Below are positions 1 through 9,124 of a DNA stretch of 64,000 bases, piece by piece. This stretch comes from Saezia sanguinis (lineage in GTDB: Bacteria; Pseudomonadota; Gammaproteobacteria; Burkholderiales; Burkholderiaceae_C). The DNA lies in the NCBI RefSeq assembly GCF_003991585.1, contig NZ_PQSP01000001.1, positions 1 to 64,000 on the forward strand, written 5' to 3'. The notes below the pieces were generated by a model that had not been told where the DNA came from, did not search any database, and was given only the letters and a program-made list of their open reading frames with translations. The position numbers were made by a program, and so were the translations under genes. Within the stretch, counting starts at the first letter, position 1. Each line of letters starts with the position of its first letter.

Positions 1-3000
1 ATTTCTGCCGAGAGCGCATAACCGCTGCTGTCGTATTTGCTGGTGTGGCTTTGTGCAGCTCCGCTGAGTTGGTTGTCATACCAGGCGTAGTGGCCCCACA
101 GGTCAATGTAGGGGCCTTTGTTCTGCTCTGGCATCCAGCTGCCATAGATGCCGATGCTGTAGCCTTCTACTTTGCCATCGGCAGTGGTGCCGGTCTGGTT
201 GGACTGGTTGTTGATGCGGCTGGTGCCATAGCCACCATAGACGCCGGCAACGATGTCGCCTTGCTTGATGAGGTCTGCCCCGATCTGTACCAGGCTGGTG
301 CTGATGTCGGCCTGTTGCAGGCCGCCGAGCAGTTTGGTTTCGCCATCAGTGTGGTTGGTTCTGATCCACAGGGTCTGGTCAGGTGAGCGGACGTTGTCGC
401 GACGGTCCAGGATGTTGTGGTTGAACATGGTGGCTGCTGCATACTGGTTGCCCAGGTAGGAGCCGATGTTGGGGTTGTAGATGGGGATACGGATGGTGGG
501 CTGCTCCGGGGTATAAGGTGCCGGAGGAGGTACGACCACAAGGCTGTTTTGCAGGTACCAGTTTTGTGTGTTGGCACCTGTGCCGTTGGCGAGAATGTAT
601 TCGTAAGCACCATAGGTCAGTGGCGCGCCCAGGGCAAAGCTGCCTGCATCGGAGGTGCCTGTGACTTCCACGACTTTGATGCCGTCCCCCGTGGTGAGTC
701 CGCCGGGGCTGCCGACAACAGGATTGACGTGTATTTTTGTGGCTCCGCTGCCTAAAATGGCGTCATCCAGCACGAGGATGTCGCTCAGGCTGCTGGCATC
801 ACCCTGGTTGAGTACGGTGTCTATCCTGAGGTTGCCGCCGTTGGAGATGTATTGGCCGCTGCCGTAGCTGCCGGGGGTGGTGCCTCCGGTGATGACGAGT
901 ACATCTCCTGCGAGCCCGTTGGCGCTGAGGTCAATGGTGCCTGCGTTCTCGAAGCTGTTGAGGTTGAGCAGTTGCCCGTGCACAATGCCTGTATTGCTGC
1001 TGCTGAGGGCACCAACGGGGACGTATTCGCCTGTGGTTACGGTGGTGGTTTCGCCGCTGATGGTAGCCAAGCGCAGGGTGGCGCCAGTTTGATTGATAAA
1101 GGTGTTGGTGCCACTGCCAAAGTCGCTGATGGCAACAGATTTGGTGTCGCGTATGCCATCCAGGTCGGTGTCAGAAAATCTGCGTAGGTCCCACAGTCCT
1201 GCTGCCTGGTTGTGAAAGTTCAGGTCGGCATTGTTGTCAGTGATGTAGCCTTCGATGGTACCGCTGTTCTGAATGGTGACGACGGTGCCGTCCGGCCCTT
1301 GTGACGAGATGGCTCTGTCATTCATGGCATTGATGGTGCCTGCATTGTTGATGTCATGAACAGCGGCTGCAGTACCGGTGCCGGTGATATGAATACCGCC
1401 GCCGGTGCCGCCCAGAACCTGGGCACCGCTGGCGATATTGATTTCTCCGGTGCCATTGCTCCTGATTTGCAGTGCCCATACGCCTTCGGTGGCGTCTACC
1501 GTGGCGTTTGTTCCCAGGTTGATGGCCGCCTGCACGGCAGAATTGGTTGAGCCGGTATCCCAGGCTGCAATGCCGATGCTGTTCCCGCCGCCCGTGTTGG
1601 TGCCCACCACCTTGATAGTGCCGTTATCAAAATTAACCGTGACTTTGCCGCTGGTGCTGCCTGCGTCAATGCCATGGTTGTGCGTGGTGGTTGTGGCTTG
1701 CCCGGTGGTAATGTCGCCGCTTGCGTTGACGGTGACTTCCCCACTGGTAGACCTGGCATGGATACCGCGGCCGTCAGCGGTGGTGATGCCGCCACTGTGC
1801 GTAACGGTGGTAGCGCCATCCTGGCTTTGTGCATAAATGCCTGCGGAGTCGGTTCCTGTGACAGTCAGTATGCCGGTATTGATCACTTCCAGGCTGCCGG
1901 AGCTGGTCAGCGTATCAATGGCGCGGGCCGTGGTGCTGATGGCAGCAGTGTTGCCAACCGTGACAGCGCCTGTGCCTGATGCGGATGCGCTGATGCCCAT
2001 GCCCCCGGTTGAGGAGATGGCACCCTGGTTATCGATGGTTAATGTGCCATCGACCAACTGGGCATAAATGCCATATCGGGACGACTGGATGGTGCCGGTA
2101 GACGCCAGCGCAATATTGCTGCCGCCGCTGGATGTCGCATTGATGCCTGCAGAACTGGTATTTGTGCCGGTTACGGTGATATTGGCAGCGTTGTTCAGGG
2201 TCTGGCTTCCTGCGCCTTGCATGGAAATGCCGGTACCGATGCCTGCGCCTGTGAGGGCCTTGATTTCTCCGGCCAGCGTGGTTACGTTATTGGCGGTAGA
2301 GCCCAAGACGTAAATGCCGGTGGCATTGCCATTTGTCGAGTTGGCGGTGATATCCGAATACGTTTGGATGGTGTTGGTTGATGCAAGGGGCGAATAAATG
2401 CCGTATGCCGCGCCTGAAATGGTCGTTGCCGTAATGCTGCCGCCCGGTGCTTGTTCTGTGAGCTGCACATTGGTGGTGGCGCCAAAACCAATAGCAAGTG
2501 CATTGGCGCTGGTGCTCTGTGTTGTAGCGCTGATGTGGTTTTGCCCTTGAAGCGTCAGGCTGATACTTGGTGAACCGGGAGCGGGTGACCCAGGTGAGCG
2601 GGAATACACATAAACACCCATGGCCTGGCTGTTGGTCGAGGTGCTGCTGATGGTGCTGGACTCTATCGTCAGGTTATGTGTTTGTCCAGTAGAAAAGCTT
2701 TCGGATAACAGCGCAACGGTGTTGGAGGCAGTGTTGCCGGAGGAGGTGAACAGAATGCTGGAGTTGCGTATCTCGGTGGTGATGGTGGTTCCGCTTAACC
2801 CGGATGCAACGATCACGCCCCGATCTACCGATGTGGTGGAGGTGATATTGAAGTTCAACCCATTCGCAACCAGTGTCGGGTTTGCGTAGCCTGTACCAGG
2901 ATCGCCAATTTGCACAAAGCCATGGCTGATGCCTGAGCCGCCTGCACCTGAGGTCATGGTCAGGTCTGATATCGTCAGGGTGCCTCCGCGCAACTCCTTG

Positions 3001-3185
3001 ATAAAGTCAGCCGTGCCGGTGCAGGTGGTTCCGGCCGGGCATGATGTGATGGCATATGCCGGTATGCTCAGATAAAGCAGGGAGGCAGGAAGCAGCCACA
3101 TGGCTGTTTTTTTGAGTTGAAAATATTCCAAAGCCTGTTTTTTATCGCGTAAATGGGTATTGCTTTTGCGTTTGTTATTTTTCAT
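1..3185 (-). CDS. Autotransporter (type Va) adhesin-like protein, 3' end missing
   Basis: Reading from the ATG at 3185 towards the left edge gives about 1061 uninterrupted codons with no stop, so the C-terminus lies outside the window. Residues 1-45 are a long signal peptide: a basic, extended N-region, a hydrophobic core (WLLPASLLYLSIP) and a cleavage-like AYA. The passenger is Ser/Thr/Gly/Asn-rich with many short beta-helix repeats such as NSGTI, GGI and GTNT. A barrel-type sequence starts near residue 900 with NIGSYLGNQYAAATMFNHN and SPDQTLWIR. It matches the barrel start of the autotransporter at 10668-13892, while the passengers differ. An AAGGCGG sequence precedes the ATG. Secretion through its own outer-membrane barrel is family knowledge; the ligand is unknown. 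Confidence 0.88.
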   Translation of the reverse strand, partial: MKNNKRKSNTHLRDKKQALEYFQLKKTAMWLLPASLLYLSIPAYAITSCPAGTTCTGTADFIKELRGGTLTISDLTMTSGAGGSGISHGFVQIGDPGTGYANPTLVANGLNFNITSTTSVDRGVIVASGLSGTTITTEIRNSSILFTSSGNTASNTVALLSESFSTGQTHNLTIESSTISSTSTNSQAMGVYVYSRSPGSPAPGSPSISLTLQGQNHISATTQSTSANALAIGFGATTNVQLTEQAPGGSITATTISGAAYGIYSPLASTNTIQTYSDITANSTNGNATGIYVLGSTANNVTTLAGEIKALTGAGIGTGISMQGAGSQTLNNAANITVTGTNTSSAGINATSSGGSNIALASTGTIQSSRYGIYAQLVDGTLTIDNQGAISSTGGMGISASASGTGAVTVGNTAAISTTARAIDTLTSSGSLEVINTGILTVTGTDSAGIYAQSQDGATTVTHSGGITTADGRGIHARSTSGEVTVNASGDITTGQATTTTHNHGIDAGSTSGKVTVNFDNGTIKVVGTNTGGGNSIGIAAWDTGSTNSAVQAAINLGTNATVDATEGVWALQIRSNGTGEINIASGAQVLGGTGGGIHITGTGTAAAVHDINNAGTINAMNDRAISSQGPDGTVVTIQNSGTIEGYITDNNADLNFHNQAAGLWDLRRFSDTDLDGIRDTKSVAISDFGSGTNTFINQTGATLRLATISGETTTVTTGEYVPVGALSSSNTGIVHGQLLNLNSFENAGTIDLSANGLAGDVLVITGGTTPGSYGSGQYISNGGNLRIDTVLNQGDASSLSDILVLDDAILGSGATKIHVNPVVGSPGGLTTGDGIKVVEVTGTSDAGSFALGAPLTYGAYEYILANGTGANTQNWYLQNSLVVVPPPAPYTPEQPTIRIPIYNPNIGSYLGNQYAAATMFNHNILDRRDNVRSPDQTLWIRTNHTDGETKLLGGLQQADISTSLVQIGADLIKQGDIVAGVYGGYGTSRINNQSNQTGTTADGKVEGYSIGIYGSWMPEQNKGPYIDLWGHYAWYDNQLSGAAQSHTSKYDSSGYALSAE

Positions 3186-3640
3186 ATCCGCCTTAAATTC
3201 CTTCGCCCGAAAAAATATCTTAAGTGTATGATATATCAATATTTTTAAGTAAATCTAACAGAGCAAAGAGGGTGAAATTGTGGAATAGTTGGTATTTTGA
3301 GCAGTTAAGAGAAAGCCTGGTTTGCGTTAACGCAACTGTTTCTTTCATGGCATTCGAATGAACCCCTATTTTTCCATGAACCAGAGAGGGGATTTTTGCG
3401 CTCTACAATGATGGTGTCAGTTATGTTTTTGCGACTCAGCAATTTTGAACACCATGCATCCATGGGCTGACCAGCCTTCAGGCTCGAGGTAACAGGACTG
3501 GTTCGATAATAACCGTTCTGAGGTACTGAAGGCCGATTTCCACAACGACCTCATGCCACCTACACCGGTTTACGTTCATATCTATTTCTTCAGTGAAACA
3601 TCAAACCGATTTTATTTTGAATGATAAAAGGAGTTGAAAA
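3186..3640. other. Intergenic region, AT-rich near the autotransporter start
   Basis: This 455-base gap separates the autotransporter from the RcnB-like gene, and the two are divergent. The first ~120 bases are strongly AT-rich and should hold the autotransporter promoter. The stretch around 3430-3600 is more GC-rich but is broken by stops in every frame I read. I recognise no gene or RNA in it. Confidence 0.5.
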
Positions 3641-4108
3641 ATGAAGATGAAAAAAACATTGGTATTTTCTTTTGCAGCAGTTTCATTGCTGGGCGGTTCT
3701 TTGGCCATGGCGGCTCAGCCCCGGGTGCCTTCCAAGGAGGCCATGTCTCCTTTTGTGCAAACCGCACAGGCCGTTCAGCCACAGCGTATCTCGGGGGAGG
3801 AGCGCCAGCATGCAGCGCAGGATAGCGCTTATCAGGCCAACCAGCGTGCATCTGGTCAGACGGCCCGGCCTGCCGCAGCGCATTGGGGCAACGAGATGGC
3901 CCCGGAATCTGTCCGCCCGGCTGAGCATCTGAGCGAAGGGCAGGTGTTGCCCCAGGAATACCGCGGCCGCCAATACAGCATTGAAGACTGGAAAGCTTAC
4001 GGTTTAAATCCGCCGGCCGCAGGACACCGCTGGGTGCTGATTGGCGGTGATTTTATTCAGATCAACAATTCAAGCGGAAAAATTGCTTCCATCCTGCTGA
4101 GCCAGTAA
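3641..4108 (+). CDS. RcnB-family periplasmic protein
   Basis: The protein has 155 residues. Residues 1-24 form a signal peptide (MKMKK, then a hydrophobic core ending SLAMAA). The middle is a polar, Gln/Ala-rich linker. The last ~50 residues carry the RcnB-like module: YRGRQYSIEDWKAYGLNPP, then HRWVLIGGDFIQI and a hydrophobic end IASILLSQ. RcnB of E. coli is a periplasmic protein that tunes nickel/cobalt efflux. Many RcnB-domain proteins in Burkholderiales have no efflux partner, and none is adjacent here, so a metal role is only inferred. AAAGGAG at 3627-3633 fixes the start. A terminator follows at 4189. Confidence 0.8.
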   Translation: MKMKKTLVFSFAAVSLLGGSLAMAAQPRVPSKEAMSPFVQTAQAVQPQRISGEERQHAAQDSAYQANQRASGQTARPAAAHWGNEMAPESVRPAEHLSEGQVLPQEYRGRQYSIEDWKAYGLNPPAAGHRWVLIGGDFIQINNSSGKIASILLSQ

Positions 4109-4188
4109 TCACCTGCTGACAGGGTGCTAAAAGGATATTGACAGGGGAGCCTGGAGCGGCTCTTTGATGTGTTCAATGTTTCAATGTG

Positions 4189-4213
4189 AAAGGGGGCAGT
4201 GATGCCCCCTTTT
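4189..4213 (+). terminator. Rho-independent terminator, usable in both directions
   Basis: AAAGGGGGCA and TGCCCCCTTT form a 10-bp stem around the loop GTGA, followed by T on the plus strand and preceded by A. It lies between the convergent RcnB-like gene and ettA and can end both. Confidence 0.85.
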
Positions 4214-4236
4214 GCTGTTTGCGTGGTGTTTTCGGG

Positions 4237-5901
4237 TTATTTCAGCCCTTTGAAGCGCATGCGTTTGGGGCGTGCGCCTTCTTCACCCAGCCGTTTTTTC
4301 TTGTCGGCTTCATATTCCTGGTAGTTGCCGTCATAGAATACCCACTGGCTGTCGCCTTCGGCGGCCAGAATGTGGGTACAGATGCGGTCAAGGAACCAGC
4401 GGTCATGACTGACCACCATGATGGAGCCGGCAAATTCCAGCAGCGCATCTTCCAGCGCACGCAGGGTTTCCACATCCAGATCGTTGGAGGGTTCGTCCAG
4501 CAGCAGCACGTTGCCGCCGGCGGCCAGCATTTTGGCCATGTGCAAGCGGCCGCGTTCACCACCGGAGAGATTTTTCACCAGCTTCTGCTGATCGTTGCCT
4601 TTAAAGTTAAAGCGACCCAGATAAGCGCGGCTGGGAATGACAAATTTTCCGACGGTGAGGTTGTCCAGACCACCGGATACGTCTTCCCATACCGTTTTGT
4701 CGCCTTCCAGCGCATCGCGGCTCTGGTCGACGGTGGAGAGTTTCACTGTGGAGCCGATTTTCACCTCGCCGCTGTCGGGCTGCTCTTTTTGCAGAATCAG
4801 CTTGAACAGCGTGGATTTCCCGGCACCGTTGGGGCCGATCACCCCGACAATGGCGCCCGGAGGAATCTTGAAGCTCAGGTTATCGATCAGAATACGGTCA
4901 CCAAAGCTTTTGGTCACGTTGGTGAATTCGATCACTTCGTTGCCCAGGCGGTCTGCCACCGGAATGAATATTTCATTGGTTTCGTTGCGTTTCTGGTAAT
5001 CGAAATCAGACAGTTCCTCAAAGCGGGCCAGACGCGCTTTGCTCTTGGCCTGGCGCCCCTTGGGATTTTGCCGTACCCACTCCAGCTCTTTTTTCATCGC
5101 TTTCATGCGGGCATCTTCTGATTTCTGTTCCTGCTCCAGGCGTTTTTCTTTTTGGTCCAGCCAGTTGCTGTAATTGCCTTTCCACGGAATACCGTGTCCG
5201 CGGTCCAGTTCCAGAATCCACTCAGCCGCGTTATCCAGAAAGTAGCGGTCGTGGGTAATGGCGACCACAGTGCCGGGGAAGCGGTGCAGAAACTGCTCCA
5301 GCCATTCGACCGATTCGGCATCCAGGTGGTTGGTGGGCTCGTCCAGCAACAGCATGTCGGGTTTGGACAGCAGCAGGCGGCACAGTGCAACACGGCGTTT
5401 TTCACCACCGGAGAGCGGGCCGATGGGTGCATCCCATGGCGGCAGGCGCAGGGCGTCGGCGGCAATTTCCAGTTGTGCATCGGTGCTCTCACCGCTGCCG
5501 GCAGCAATGATCGCTTCCAGTTCGGCCTGTTCGGCCGCCAGCTTGTCAAAGTCGGCGTCGGGGTCGGCATATTCGGCATACACTTCATCGAGCCGTTTTT
5601 GTGCAGCCAGTACGCCGCCAATGCCTTCTTCCACAGCCTGGCGCACGGTTTGATCGGGGTTCAACTGGGGTTCCTGCGGCAGATAGCCGACGCGTAGGCC
5701 GGGCATGGGTGTGGCTTCGCCCTCAATTTCGGTATCAATACCGGCCATGATTTTCAGCAGGGTGGATTTCCCTGCACCATTGAGCCCCAGAACACCAATC
5801 TTTGCCCCTGGGAAAAATGACAAGGAAATGTCTTTCAAAATCTGCCGTTTCGGCGGCACGATTTTGCTGACGCGGTTCATCGTATAGACGTATTGAGCCA
5901 T
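4237..5901 (-). CDS. ettA: Energy-dependent translational throttle protein EttA (ABC-F ATPase)
   Basis: The protein has 554 residues, the usual length for EttA. It has two ABC cassettes in tandem and no membrane segment. The first Walker A is GLNGAGKST near residue 39, with signature LSGGEKRR and Walker B MLLLDEPTNHLD. The second has GPNGAGKST, LSGGERGR and VLLLDEPSNDLD. A charged linker (KKELEWVRQNPKGRQAKSK) joins them. The C-terminus RPKRMRFKGLK is typical of the family. EttA binds the ribosomal E site and gates the first peptide bond according to the ATP/ADP ratio. It is a single gene converging on the RcnB-like gene. Confidence 0.97.
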   Translation of the reverse strand: MAQYVYTMNRVSKIVPPKRQILKDISLSFFPGAKIGVLGLNGAGKSTLLKIMAGIDTEIEGEATPMPGLRVGYLPQEPQLNPDQTVRQAVEEGIGGVLAAQKRLDEVYAEYADPDADFDKLAAEQAELEAIIAAGSGESTDAQLEIAADALRLPPWDAPIGPLSGGEKRRVALCRLLLSKPDMLLLDEPTNHLDAESVEWLEQFLHRFPGTVVAITHDRYFLDNAAEWILELDRGHGIPWKGNYSNWLDQKEKRLEQEQKSEDARMKAMKKELEWVRQNPKGRQAKSKARLARFEELSDFDYQKRNETNEIFIPVADRLGNEVIEFTNVTKSFGDRILIDNLSFKIPPGAIVGVIGPNGAGKSTLFKLILQKEQPDSGEVKIGSTVKLSTVDQSRDALEGDKTVWEDVSGGLDNLTVGKFVIPSRAYLGRFNFKGNDQQKLVKNLSGGERGRLHMAKMLAAGGNVLLLDEPSNDLDVETLRALEDALLEFAGSIMVVSHDRWFLDRICTHILAAEGDSQWVFYDGNYQEYEADKKKRLGEEGARPKRMRFKGLK

Positions 5902-6142
5902 GTGTATGATTTCAAATCGGTAAAGTGTTTAACGGCCTGATATTCGATGCGAATGAACCAGGGCGCTTGTTGTCTGTTGGGACAACCTTTAATTGTCGCA
6001 TCATTAGGAGGGAATTGCCATAGATGCGTGGTTTTCTCCATATATCTTGATTGATATGGCAGGGGGCAGGCTGTTTTGCCGGCTATGCATGCCAGGGATA
6101 TCCAAGGATAGCCAGGGTTATTGGGGTGCTGTACGGAGTTTT

Positions 6143-6583
6143 TCAGCGTGTTTCGGCGTAACAGCGGTTGCGCAGGTCACTATCGCGGATGTTGCCGCAC
6201 GAACCCGAGCCTGTTGTGGCATAACAGTAGGCGCGCTGGTCGTTGTCACGGATACTGCTGCATGAGCCTTTACCGGTTTCGGCATAGCACTGATCGCGCA
6301 GGTTTCTGCTGCTGATACTGCCGCATGAGCCTGTGCCGGAGGTGGCGTAGCAGTAGGCGCGCTGGTCATTATCACGAATGCTGCTGCATGAGCCTTTACC
6401 TGTTTCGGCATAACACTGGTTGCGCAGATCGTTATCGCGGATATTGCCGCATGAGCCTGAGCCGGAGGTGGCGTAGCAATAGGCACGCTGGTCGTTGTCA
6501 CGAATGCTGCTGCAATTGGCGTATGCCCCCAGGCTGAAAGCGGTGAGCAGCAAAGCCAGAAAGACGCGTATCAATGTGTGCAT
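6143..6583 (-). CDS. Small secreted cysteine-repeat protein
   Basis: The protein has 146 residues from the ATG at 6583. I chose this start because it opens directly into a signal peptide (MHTLIRVFLALLLTAFSLGAYA); a longer frame upstream adds unlikely sequence. The mature part is nothing but six tandem units of about 20 residues, each with two cysteines: type A reads CSSIRDNDQRAYCYATSG and type B reads CGNIRDNDLRNQCYAETG. They alternate A-B-A-B-A-B, so the real unit is a ~41-residue pair. The protein is highly polar. Twelve cysteines in an exported protein suggest disulfides. I recognise no function. Confidence 0.8.
   Translation of the reverse strand: MHTLIRVFLALLLTAFSLGAYANCSSIRDNDQRAYCYATSGSGSCGNIRDNDLRNQCYAETGKGSCSSIRDNDQRAYCYATSGTGSCGSISSRNLRDQCYAETGKGSCSSIRDNDQRAYCYATTGSGSCGNIRDSDLRNRCYAETR
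6146..6517 (-). repeat. Coding tandem repeat, 3 x ~123 bp (six half-units)
   Basis: The DNA encoding the six Cys-x(11)-Cys units repeats with high similarity. Phrases such as gctgctgcatgagcctttacc recur at regular intervals on the plus strand. Unit 4 (GSISSRNLRD) is the most diverged. Confidence 0.85.
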
Positions 6584-6689
6584 GGATGCGGCTGCCTTTA
6601 TGTATATCAGGTTGGTACCAGGGTATCTCAGTGATGCTGTGCTCAGCAAACCAAATTATACCGGGCAATGTGCATAACACCGTATAGAT

Positions 6690-7724
6690 TTATAGATACT
6701 TGGAAAGCGCTACGGTTTGCATGTGATGGTCATGCAGGCGATAGAGCATTTCATGCTCTGTGCTGAACATCCATTGTGCAGGGTTTTCAAGCGGGATTTC
6801 TGCCAGCAGTTGCCCTTGCAGGTCGATGGCAAATATGCCTTTGTTGCTGATGGCAACCAGCGCTTTCAAAGAGGGGGCGTAATGCAACTGGCCTTTGACC
6901 TCGCCATAGTCTACTTTTTCAAACCAGTCGCCATCCAGCATCTTGAACTGGGGCAGCAAGCCGTCGCTTTGTGCATCCTTGAAATTGTAAAACTGCAAGC
7001 GCCTGGGAATCCATTGCTGAATTTCGTCTTCGTCATACAGCGCCGGGTCGGGGTCGTCAACACCAATGACAAAAACGTCGTCGTTGATAAAGGTGGCGGG
7101 CCTGTCCCAGTTGTAGCCGTTGCTGTAATCAACATGCATGGTGCTGGGTTCGTACTGGTTCAAAAAAGTGCCAACCTCGCCGCAGCGAACATTGTCCTGC
7201 GGCCCCCAGATCCATCCATTGATGAGAAAGTTGTTTTTCCCAGGGGAGATATGCAAGCGGCTGTGAAAGTAATCGAGGTAGTTTTTTTGCTGAGAGTGAT
7301 CAATGGTGCGTTGGGTCAGCAGGGTGCCTGTGGCCGGGTCTGTAACGTCCAGCCGGTTCCATTGTGTCTGGTGCATCAGCAGGGTTTTGTTGTTGTGCCT
7401 GACAAAGCCGAGTGCAAAAGAGCAGACATCGCTGTGGTAATTTTCCCTGCTCAGGCGCATGACATAGCCGCTGTCGGTATCAATGACGGCGGCATTCAGG
7501 CCAAAGGTTTCGGCCACTGCAATATAAGGGGCGCTGAAATAAATTGAAGAATGGTTTGAAGGGTGCAGCATTGTCAACTGGAATGTCTGGACAATGTGGT
7601 GGTCTTTCAGGCTATACAGGTGCAATGCCTGCTGTTCGTCCAGCAGGGCGAACAGATTGCGGTCTGTATCAGAAACCTGGTATGCGCAGATGGGAATGCT
7701 TTTAATGACTTCGGAGCTTTGCAT
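6690..7724 (-). CDS. Unknown protein, possible beta-propeller
   Basis: I chose the ATG at 7724, giving 344 residues; a longer frame to 7898 adds an unlikely Cys/His-rich leader. I do not recognise a family. The sequence alternates short hydrophobic strands with acidic or aromatic loops (YSLKDHHIVQTFQL, LHYAPSLKALVAISNKGIFAIDLQGQLLAEIPL). This resembles WD40/quinoprotein-like blades, six or seven of which would fit. There is no signal peptide or membrane segment, so it is probably cytoplasmic. It is not clearly in an operon: the next gene downstream (6583) is 107 bases away on the same strand. Expression is likely, given good coding composition. Confidence 0.65.
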   Translation of the reverse strand: MQSSEVIKSIPICAYQVSDTDRNLFALLDEQQALHLYSLKDHHIVQTFQLTMLHPSNHSSIYFSAPYIAVAETFGLNAAVIDTDSGYVMRLSRENYHSDVCSFALGFVRHNNKTLLMHQTQWNRLDVTDPATGTLLTQRTIDHSQQKNYLDYFHSRLHISPGKNNFLINGWIWGPQDNVRCGEVGTFLNQYEPSTMHVDYSNGYNWDRPATFINDDVFVIGVDDPDPALYDEDEIQQWIPRRLQFYNFKDAQSDGLLPQFKMLDGDWFEKVDYGEVKGQLHYAPSLKALVAISNKGIFAIDLQGQLLAEIPLENPAQWMFSTEHEMLYRLHDHHMQTVALSKYL

Positions 7725-7960
7725 GATCTGCGCAGTGTAACAAAGGGGCTTATTTTTTGCTTTATTTGTAAGGAAGAATGAGGCGATGATTAAGGTAAAA
7801 GCAAAATGCCGCCGGTTAATGTGATAAGACAATGTAAAACATGTTGAATGCCTGCAGGCAGACGGCCTGCAATATCTGCAGATGCAGATAATTTGCAAAC
7901 GACATTAACCGGATGGTTAAGGGGCATCCATGTGGTTCAAGAATCTGTCTGCATCCATTT

Positions 7961-8884
7961 TTAGAAAACCTGTTTCAGCGGCAGGTTGGGGTAAGCCTGA
8001 TCTAGGCGTTTGGCAACCGCAGCCAGCTTGCAGGTGGACAGGGCAGGGAACAGGTGGTGTTCATAATGGTAAAGCATGTTGTAGGTGATGAACGATTTAA
8101 AGCGGTTGCGGATAGTGCGTGAATGCATGGTTTCATCACAGTCGTGGTGTACCAGCCAAACGGCAAAAAAGGAAGTCAGGCATTCGCCCAGACACATGAC
8201 CAGCAGGTGTGCTTTTAAAAAGAAGATATCCAGAACAAATAAAACCACGATGAACCATGCCAGGCACACAACGATTTCAAACATGATCCAGCGGCGGTAA
8301 TGGGTGTTGCCGACTTCAAGCGCTTTTTTCAGCAAGCGCCAGGGGAACAACGGCCCTGTGATGATGGCTTTCCACCAGGGCATGCGGGCGCTGATGGCTT
8401 CGACATCCTCATGGTTCATGTTGTATTTATGGTGTCTTAAGTGGTTGAGCTGGACGGCATGCAGGGGGCAGAACATCAAAGGGCTCATAATGACCATGAA
8501 CCATTCGGTGAAAGTGCGGTTAAAGCCGATTGCATAATGGTAGGCGTTATGGACCTGGCGTAAGGCGGTCAGAAAGAACATGAACGAGCATAAAAGCCCC
8601 AATGGCCAGATACGGTAATGATAGGCGGCAAATGAGCCTAGCAGCCAGGGCAGGCTCAGGGTGACTTCATGGATACTTTCCCAGCGGCTCATGGGAAGCA
8701 GGTCTTTCCAGGCGACCGTGCGAATAATGCTTTTTTCAGATGGAATGCCTTTGGAAGTGGCATCACCTGAAGGCAAAGTGCTTGCATGGTGGCTGTGCTT
8801 TGGGGTGGCTGGTTGGTGTGAGGAAGCCGCTTGCAAAGAGGCGGGTTTGGTGATGGTGAAGCGGGCAGGTAAATGACTGGACAT
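7961..8884 (-). CDS. Membrane fatty acid desaturase-family protein
   Basis: The protein has 307 residues from the ATG at 8884, which is set by a strong AGGAGGAT ribosome-binding site (8890-8897). After a ~55-residue Ser/His/Pro-rich cytoplasmic leader come four probable membrane segments. The di-iron histidine boxes are present: HNAYH, HLRHHKYNMNHED, VHHDCDETMH and HYEHHLFP. This is the layout of type 1 membrane desaturases/hydroxylases (PF00487), which oxidise lipid chains with O2 and an external electron donor. The exact substrate (acyl lipid or other) cannot be told. No ferredoxin partner is adjacent. Its promoter carries a striking inverted repeat (see 8976-9018). Confidence 0.85.
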   Translation of the reverse strand: MSSHLPARFTITKPASLQAASSHQPATPKHSHHASTLPSGDATSKGIPSEKSIIRTVAWKDLLPMSRWESIHEVTLSLPWLLGSFAAYHYRIWPLGLLCSFMFFLTALRQVHNAYHYAIGFNRTFTEWFMVIMSPLMFCPLHAVQLNHLRHHKYNMNHEDVEAISARMPWWKAIITGPLFPWRLLKKALEVGNTHYRRWIMFEIVVCLAWFIVVLFVLDIFFLKAHLLVMCLGECLTSFFAVWLVHHDCDETMHSRTIRNRFKSFITYNMLYHYEHHLFPALSTCKLAAVAKRLDQAYPNLPLKQVF

Positions 8885-8975
8885 GATTTGATCCTCCTGA
8901 GTGACAGGATGTGTAAAACCATATTCCTGATGTTGATGAAAAAGGAATATGTCAAAGTCTGGCCAGACAAGACAT

Positions 8976-9018
8976 ATTTTATACTTACATAAATTTCTGT
9001 CAATACTGAAATTTATGT
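8976..9018 (-). promoter_or_regulatory. Sigma-70 promoter with inverted-repeat operator for the desaturase
   Basis: On the minus strand, TTGACA (8998-9003) and TAAAAT (8976-8981) are separated by 16 bases, a near-consensus promoter pointing at the desaturase. The -35 box sits in the 10-base gap of a perfect inverted repeat with 12-bp arms: TACATAAATTTC at 8986-8997 and GAAATTTATGTA at 9008-9019. A dimeric regulator bound there would cover the -35 box and spacer, so repression is the likely mode. That is inference; the regulator is not in the window. Confidence 0.7.
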
Positions 9019-9124
9019 AGATTGATGGCATGAAAATAGGTAAAACCAGGGATTTACAAGCAGCAGGGCACTCTATAAACTGTCATGCAGTTGCATGAAG
9101 GCATGAAATCTGAAAGAGGTGCGC

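Noticed and set aside
3480..3520. GGTTCGATAATAACC, resembling a tRNA T-arm
   Set aside because: The loop is not the TTCRANY type and no acceptor, D or anticodon arms can be drawn around it.
4186..5121. Long plus-strand open frame opposite ettA
   Set aside because: It is the antisense shadow of the well-supported ettA gene; several other highly coding genes here show the same effect.
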